This document shows, one piece after another, positions 61,701-64,000 of a stretch of 64,000 bases of DNA. Origin of the DNA: Apostichopus japonicus. Taxonomy: Eukaryota > Echinodermata > Holothuroidea > Aspidochirotida > Stichopodidae. How positions within the stretch are numbered: the first letter of the stretch is position 1; every line of letters begins with the position of its first letter. A model generated the notes under the pieces. The model did not search any database. It saw only the letters and a program-made list of their open reading frames with translations, and was not told where the DNA came from. The position numbers and the translations under genes are program-made. The stretch is taken from positions 3,852,214-3,916,213 of the forward strand of contig NC_092567.1 in assembly GCF_037975245.1 (NCBI RefSeq). Direction: 5' to 3'.

Positions 61701-62920
61701 GTACCAAATATGCGATCTGCCCAAGCTCATGATATTATGTTAGGAAGGTGTGTTAGTGTAGAGAGACAGTTAAGAGGGGAGTGAAGTAAATGTTTGGCAT
61801 TTGTTGCCTTCATATCACCTTAGACCTCCACCAAAAACAATAATAGGCTCCTTAACTTGTCCAAGGTTCCCTTCTTGCAAGATCATGTTTACAAAGCTTT
61901 CACGATTTGACCTGTTGTCCCCAAGTGAACCTTGAACTCCACCAAATCAATGGGCTTCTTTGACTCAATGCTATATCATACCAAGTATGAGATCTGCCAA
62001 AGCTTCTAATATTGAGATATCATGTTTACAAGGTTTTCATAATTTGACCTCTGATGACCCCAAATGACCTTCCACTTCCCCGAAAAAAATGAGCTTCTTT
62101 TAATCAATAAGGTACTTCTACACATTAAATGTGAGGTCTGTTCATGCTTTCCTTCTTGACATATCGTGTTTCAAAAGTTTTCACAATTTGACCCCTAGAG
62201 ACCCCAAATGACCTTTGACCTCCACCAAAAACAATAGGCTTCTTTGACTTAATTCGGTACTTCAACAAATCAAATATGAGGTATGCCCATGCTTCCTAAC
62301 TTGAGATATCGTGTTTACAAGGTTTTCACAATTTGATCCTTGGTGACCTCAAATGGCTTTTGACCCCCACCAAAAACAATACGATTCTTGTACTCAATGT
62401 GAATTTAACCTCACCAAATATGAAGTTGGTCCGACCTTCCTTTCTTGAAATATTGTGTTTACCATGTTTTTACAATTTGCCTCCTCATGACCCCAAATGA
62501 CCCTTGACCTTCACCAAAAACAATAGGCTTCTTGTACTCAATGTGGTAAGTCTAGACATTATATGATATTGGTCCGAACTACCCTTCTTGAGATATCATG
62601 TTTACAAGCTGGGCATTACAAACGTACACATACACAAAAATGCCATCATCAATGCAACGGTTACTATTATCATCAAAATAAAAAGCAAACAAAAGTTGCT
62701 ATACTTTTCTGTTAGTCAATAAGGATAATATAGATGCAATGAATACAACTAGAATACAAGAAAATAGCTGACAAACTTTGCTATATATTGCAAAGTAATT
62801 GTGCTATGCACTATGGTACAGTACCTTTCATACAGACGACCAAAACCACCAGAATTAGAAGTACTACAATTATAATTGTAACCACAGCAACTTTCGATGA
62901 ACCCAAAGTCCCCTTGTTGT
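49756..62920 (-). CDS. Membrane-anchored NACHT-LRR-like receptor gene (multi-exon, incomplete at both ends)
   Basis: Gene-level entry. Exons joined by GT-AG signals and phase, 5' to 3' on the minus strand: 62920-62825 (transmembrane, phase 1-1), 61342-61296 (juxtamembrane, 1-0), 60118-60085 (0-1), 59428-57945 (NACHT, 1-0), 56818-56601 (repeat, 0-2), 55242-55215 (2-0), 54732-54613 (0-0), 52210-52002 (0-2), and a weaker candidate 49798-49756 (2-0). Every junction keeps the frame open, which is strong evidence for one transcript. NACHT proteins are STAND ATPases that oligomerise in innate immune signalling; here a single-pass helix would place the NACHT domain on the cytosolic side of a membrane. 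The phase-1 boundary before the helix exon is typical of genes with modular extracellular domains, but no ectodomain exon or signal peptide was found between 62920 and 64000. The 3' terminal exon and poly(A) site are not identified. Family assignment is firm; the exact product is not. Confidence 0.8.
49821..51990. other. Intron of the NACHT gene
   Basis: 50730-51010 is pyrimidine-rich. A possible minus-strand piece at about 51420-51489 opens in phase 2 but lacks similarity to the repeat modules. No other exon was found. Confidence 0.35.
52002..52210 (-). CDS. Leucine-rich repeat module 2, main exon
   Basis: A 209-nt exon, phase 0-2, with acceptor ACCTTCCTTCAG and donor AAT|GTGAGT. It encodes IPIFHLELLQSFSK through SQRLEKL. 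It is homologous to the 56601 exon, including the same entry and exit phases, as expected from exon-by-exon tandem duplication of an LRR-like unit. Confidence 0.8.
52220..54600. other. Intron of the NACHT gene
   Basis: AT-rich, phase-0 intron between the module 1 and module 2 exons. The 100-residue plus frame at 54219-54521 has no exon context. Confidence 0.5.
54613..54732 (-). CDS. Leucine-rich repeat module 1, third exon
   Basis: A 120-nt exon, phase 0-0, with acceptor TTTATTTTCAG and donor GAT|GTAAGT. It encodes 40 residues starting VDNINIIESLCSERLQIW and ending STLQLLKNASNND. The ending matches the end of the NACHT exon at about 9 of 13 positions, which marks it as the lead-in half of the next repeat module. 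Confidence 0.75.
55215..55242 (-). CDS. Leucine-rich repeat module 1, 28-nt micro-exon
   Basis: A 28-nt segment between GGTTACAG and GAG|GTATGA, phase 2-0, reading (S)LNLHSGDWE. It is supported because it is the only piece found that restores the frame between the 56601 exon (ends phase 2) and the 54613 exon (phase 0), and because LNLxSGxW recurs in the candidate exon at 49756. It is short enough that transcript evidence would be decisive. Confidence 0.6.
55250..56595. other. Intron of the NACHT gene
   Basis: AT-rich phase-2 intron between the module 1 main exon and its micro-exon. Short frames only. Confidence 0.5.
56601..56818 (-). CDS. Leucine-rich repeat module 1, main exon
   Basis: A 218-nt exon (phase 0-2) with acceptor TTTCTCTAACAG and donor CTGTC|GTAAGT. 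It encodes about 72 residues beginning ITIACLHLTMAF and ending CFGLRCQSVKEL. The leucine/isoleucine spacing is LRR-like. It aligns without gaps over its first 28 residues with the exon at 52002-52210 (shared I1, I3, L6, L8, F12, D16, I20, L22, S24, G25, L26, L28), so the two are duplicated modules. Confidence 0.8.
56912..57302 (+). mobile_element. Truncated, internally deleted non-LTR retrotransposon (LINE)
   Basis: The plus strand reads FAYRSGRSTGDACLLLDT then ILRQHVDTPSNYARICL (about 56990-57090), a reverse transcriptase block of jockey/CR1-like LINEs, followed after a deletion by the C-terminal RTERFRRSFLPRSIKTLN (about 57130-57190). It ends in an AATAAA and tttac repeats. The target duplication ttagacca occurs at 56904-56911 and 57303-57310. 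It sits in the intron between the NACHT exon and module 1. Confidence 0.85.
57311..57940. other. Intron of the NACHT gene
   Basis: Contains ggttcgaatccc at 57784, a perfect pol III B-box-like motif, perhaps from a tRNA-derived SINE, without a clear A box. Confidence 0.35.
57945..59428 (-). CDS. NACHT exon: P-loop NTPase plus winged-helix region
   Basis: One 1484-nt exon encodes about 494 residues of NACHT ATPase. Visible motifs in order: Walker A GEPGSGKST (about residue 78 of the exon), Walker B VLVILDGFDEYP with the acidic LDGFDE signature, sensor-1-like DVILTTRP, a NPLIGDLCQVRLL stretch in the usual helical-domain position, and a winged-helix/superhelical segment RFCHKLFCEWYAAHYIADYL resembling the FxHxxFxEYxAAxxL motif of NLRs. 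The acceptor is TTTCCTACAG at 59429 and the donor CAG|GTGAAA at 57944; both fit the phases of the flanking exons. The minus-strand reading frame continues open upstream to 59462, but that part is intron. The last residues (STLQVLEFASATQ) resemble the end of the exon at 54613 (STLQLLKNASNND), so the repeat array begins inside this exon. All nucleotide-binding residues look intact, so the domain is probably active. Confidence 0.95.
59440..60080. other. Intron of the NACHT gene
   Basis: AT-rich, no further signals. Confidence 0.5.
60085..60118 (-). CDS. Small linker exon of the NACHT receptor
   Basis: A 34-nt exon between CTTGTTTAG and CTG|GTAAGT. It encodes MLPKTKTHRTP and its last base completes a Glu codon with the NACHT exon. 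It begins with ATG, so a shorter, soluble isoform starting here is possible, but phase 0 also continues cleanly from the juxtamembrane exon. Confidence 0.7.
60325..60690. repeat. Dispersed repeat, copy 2 (intron of the NACHT gene)
   Basis: Partner of 47755-48150. A 65-residue plus-strand frame (60439-60636) covers it. It lies between the juxtamembrane exon and the 60085 exon. Confidence 0.7.
61296..61342 (-). CDS. Juxtamembrane linker exon of the NACHT receptor
   Basis: A 47-nt exon with acceptor ATTCCTGCAG and the excellent donor GAG|GTAAGA. Entered in phase 1 it reads VLNFRRSQRKILEEEE and leaves in phase 0, exactly what is needed between the membrane-helix exon and the 60085 exon. The basic stretch RRSQRK directly after the helix fits a cytosolic stop-transfer region. 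A 124-residue plus-strand frame (61229-61603) overlaps this exon antisense and is probably not a gene. Confidence 0.7.
61645..62610. repeat. ~145-bp tandem repeat in the intron after the transmembrane exon
   Basis: About six units, each with ttttcacaatttgacc, tgacctttgacctccacc, aacaataggcttctt and gagatatcatgtttacaagg blocks. Unit spacing is about 144 bp from 61903 onward. The segment ends near 62640 in acgtacacatacacaaaaa. Several units carry pairs of TGACCT half-sites. Confidence 0.8.
62825..62920 (-). CDS. Transmembrane exon of the NACHT receptor
   Basis: A 96-nt exon, phase 1-1, with acceptor TTTACAG before 62920 and donor AAAG|GTACTG. It encodes a short polar stretch (NKGTLGSSK), then an uninterrupted hydrophobic run, VAVVTIIIVVLLILVVLVV, then CMK. 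The length and composition are those of a single-pass membrane helix followed by basic residues, giving an N-outside, C-inside topology. A second frame is also open (Cys/Gly-rich), but only the hydrophobic frame joins the next exon. Confidence 0.8.
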
Positions 62921-63164
62921 CTGTAAATTGGAAAAACACATGTTAATTAGTAATTTGAAATTAAGCATTGGAAAATATTAAGTGATGATCAAAACGGGTT
63001 AACATTATCACAAAGACAACAATTATTCAATAAAATAAACTGCACTTTCCAAGTGCACATATTTCAGATACTGTAGATTTAGACTACTGTACTCTGTATC
63101 AGTATTCATCAGTGTGTGAGAAAAGACTAGCCTTTTGGCGATATAAAAAAGCAGATAAAAATAA

Positions 63165-63405
63165 AGTTGTTCTGATGGAGCTTAAAGTCAGATTTAGAAA
63201 CCATAAGTCGGATCGAAGAAGAAGTCATTGGAGATGCAAACTAGCCATTCATTTAGAAGCATAACTTCTATCAGACATAAAATTCACTGAACATACGGGC
63301 TGTATTCTAACTACACGAGCAGGCTACTGTACTGGATCTCACAATTGCAAAATCATTCACCTCTTAGAACAAGATAAAAGAGAATATTTAGATCAATTCT
63401 AATGT
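63165..63405 (+). pseudogene. Decayed Penelope/GIY-YIG-type element tail
   Basis: The plus strand reads ELKVRFRNHKSDRRRSHW, CKLAIHLEA, stop, then CILTTRAGYCTG and HLLEQDKREYLDQF. The RFRNHKS...LAIH...LEQ order matches the tail seen at 42455-42715 and other retroelements of this kind. It is broken by at least one stop. Confidence 0.5.
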
Positions 63406-63409
63406 AACT

Positions 63410-64000
63410 TCAGGTATAAAACACTCATTATAGAACACTCTAATGTGATCCCTCTTTCAGGCGCTGATAAAATGTTGAAGTTTGTTGTAAGAGAAATGTC
63501 AAAGATTCCTCACTTTTCTGTTGATGTCCTTTCCAGCTCTGTTAGAGATAGAGCAGGATAGTTTCCCTAAGTTCTCCATTGGAGTTTGACTTCTGGTCTT
63601 ATTCCACGAACTGAACACGTCACGTTTCCTGCTCTTGCGACGTCGAGTACACATACTGTGTATGGTCACATCCTTCTACAATTATGTACGGCGGGCTTGG
63701 ATAGGCTAGATTCAAGAAAAAAGGAGAAATTGTGTTTTTTTTTCCCACAATGACTGGTAAATAACTTAAATACATTGTACATTAGTCAATACGAAGTTAA
63801 CATACAAAGAAGTCTGTACATTAAAGAAAACATATTAGACAGATCATATAAACGTATACGTTTCATTGTCCACAAATGTTGCATTACAGTCCATTCATAT
63901 AAAGTAATACCTCTGGGTGTGAAAGGGAGCAGTGCACTTACTCAATGACTACTGTAGTGTCTACAGTTATACAGTAAAGTAAAACATCTTGGTGTGCAAG
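63410..64000. other. No supported exon
   Basis: This is where ectodomain or signal-peptide exons of the receptor would be expected next. A strong minus-strand donor-like site (GA|GTAAGTG at about 63940) exists, but the upstream frame ends in the wrong phase for the transmembrane exon. The real 5' exons may lie beyond the window. Confidence 0.35.

Noticed and set aside
63930-64000. Possible upstream exon of the receptor ending at the GTAAGTG site
   Set aside because: The open frame leaves in phase 2, whereas the transmembrane exon needs phase 1; it also runs off the window.

Overview
The window is animal nuclear DNA: intron-rich genes with GT-AG junctions, long (TA)n and poly-G/C tracts, a TTAGGG-type telomeric block, and many hAT-like, TTAA-type, Penelope-like (PLE) and LINE remnants. 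Together with a NACHT-type immune receptor gene, this points to a marine invertebrate, most likely a deuterostome such as an echinoderm. I cannot fix the species. No bacterial operons, CRISPR arrays, rRNA genes or convincing tRNA genes are present.

Layout. 1-2.1 kb has no supported gene. 2.1-9.3 kb is a nest of mobile elements: two tandem copies of a 5'-truncated Penelope-like reverse transcriptase with inverted termini, sitting in a hAT-like element and themselves invaded by hAT-like elements. 9.3-21 kb is mostly unique AT-rich DNA with weak plus-strand exon candidates and a TA-flanked element carrying a 146-bp satellite (18964-19857). 21-28 kb holds a GA-rich minisatellite, a long (TA)n tract, a foldback element with 16-bp repeat arms (25033-26098) and an inverted-repeat element containing telomeric repeats. 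28-37.5 kb carries a small plus-strand gene encoding an acidic Ser/Glu-rich protein with two possible last exons; a TTAA-flanked element sits in its last intron. 39.8-45.2 kb is repeats, (TA)n, a PLE tail and two hAT-like elements.

The main gene lies on the minus strand, about 49.7-62.9 kb. Its exons are joined here by splice signals and reading phase. They encode a transmembrane helix, a basic juxtamembrane linker, a full NACHT ATPase with winged-helix region, and repeated leucine-rich modules each built from several small exons. It is therefore predicted to be a membrane-anchored NLR-like protein. Its 5' exons (signal peptide and ectodomain) and its 3' end were not found. Its introns contain a LINE insertion, a 145-bp tandem repeat with nuclear-receptor-like half-sites, and a copy of a dispersed repeat.
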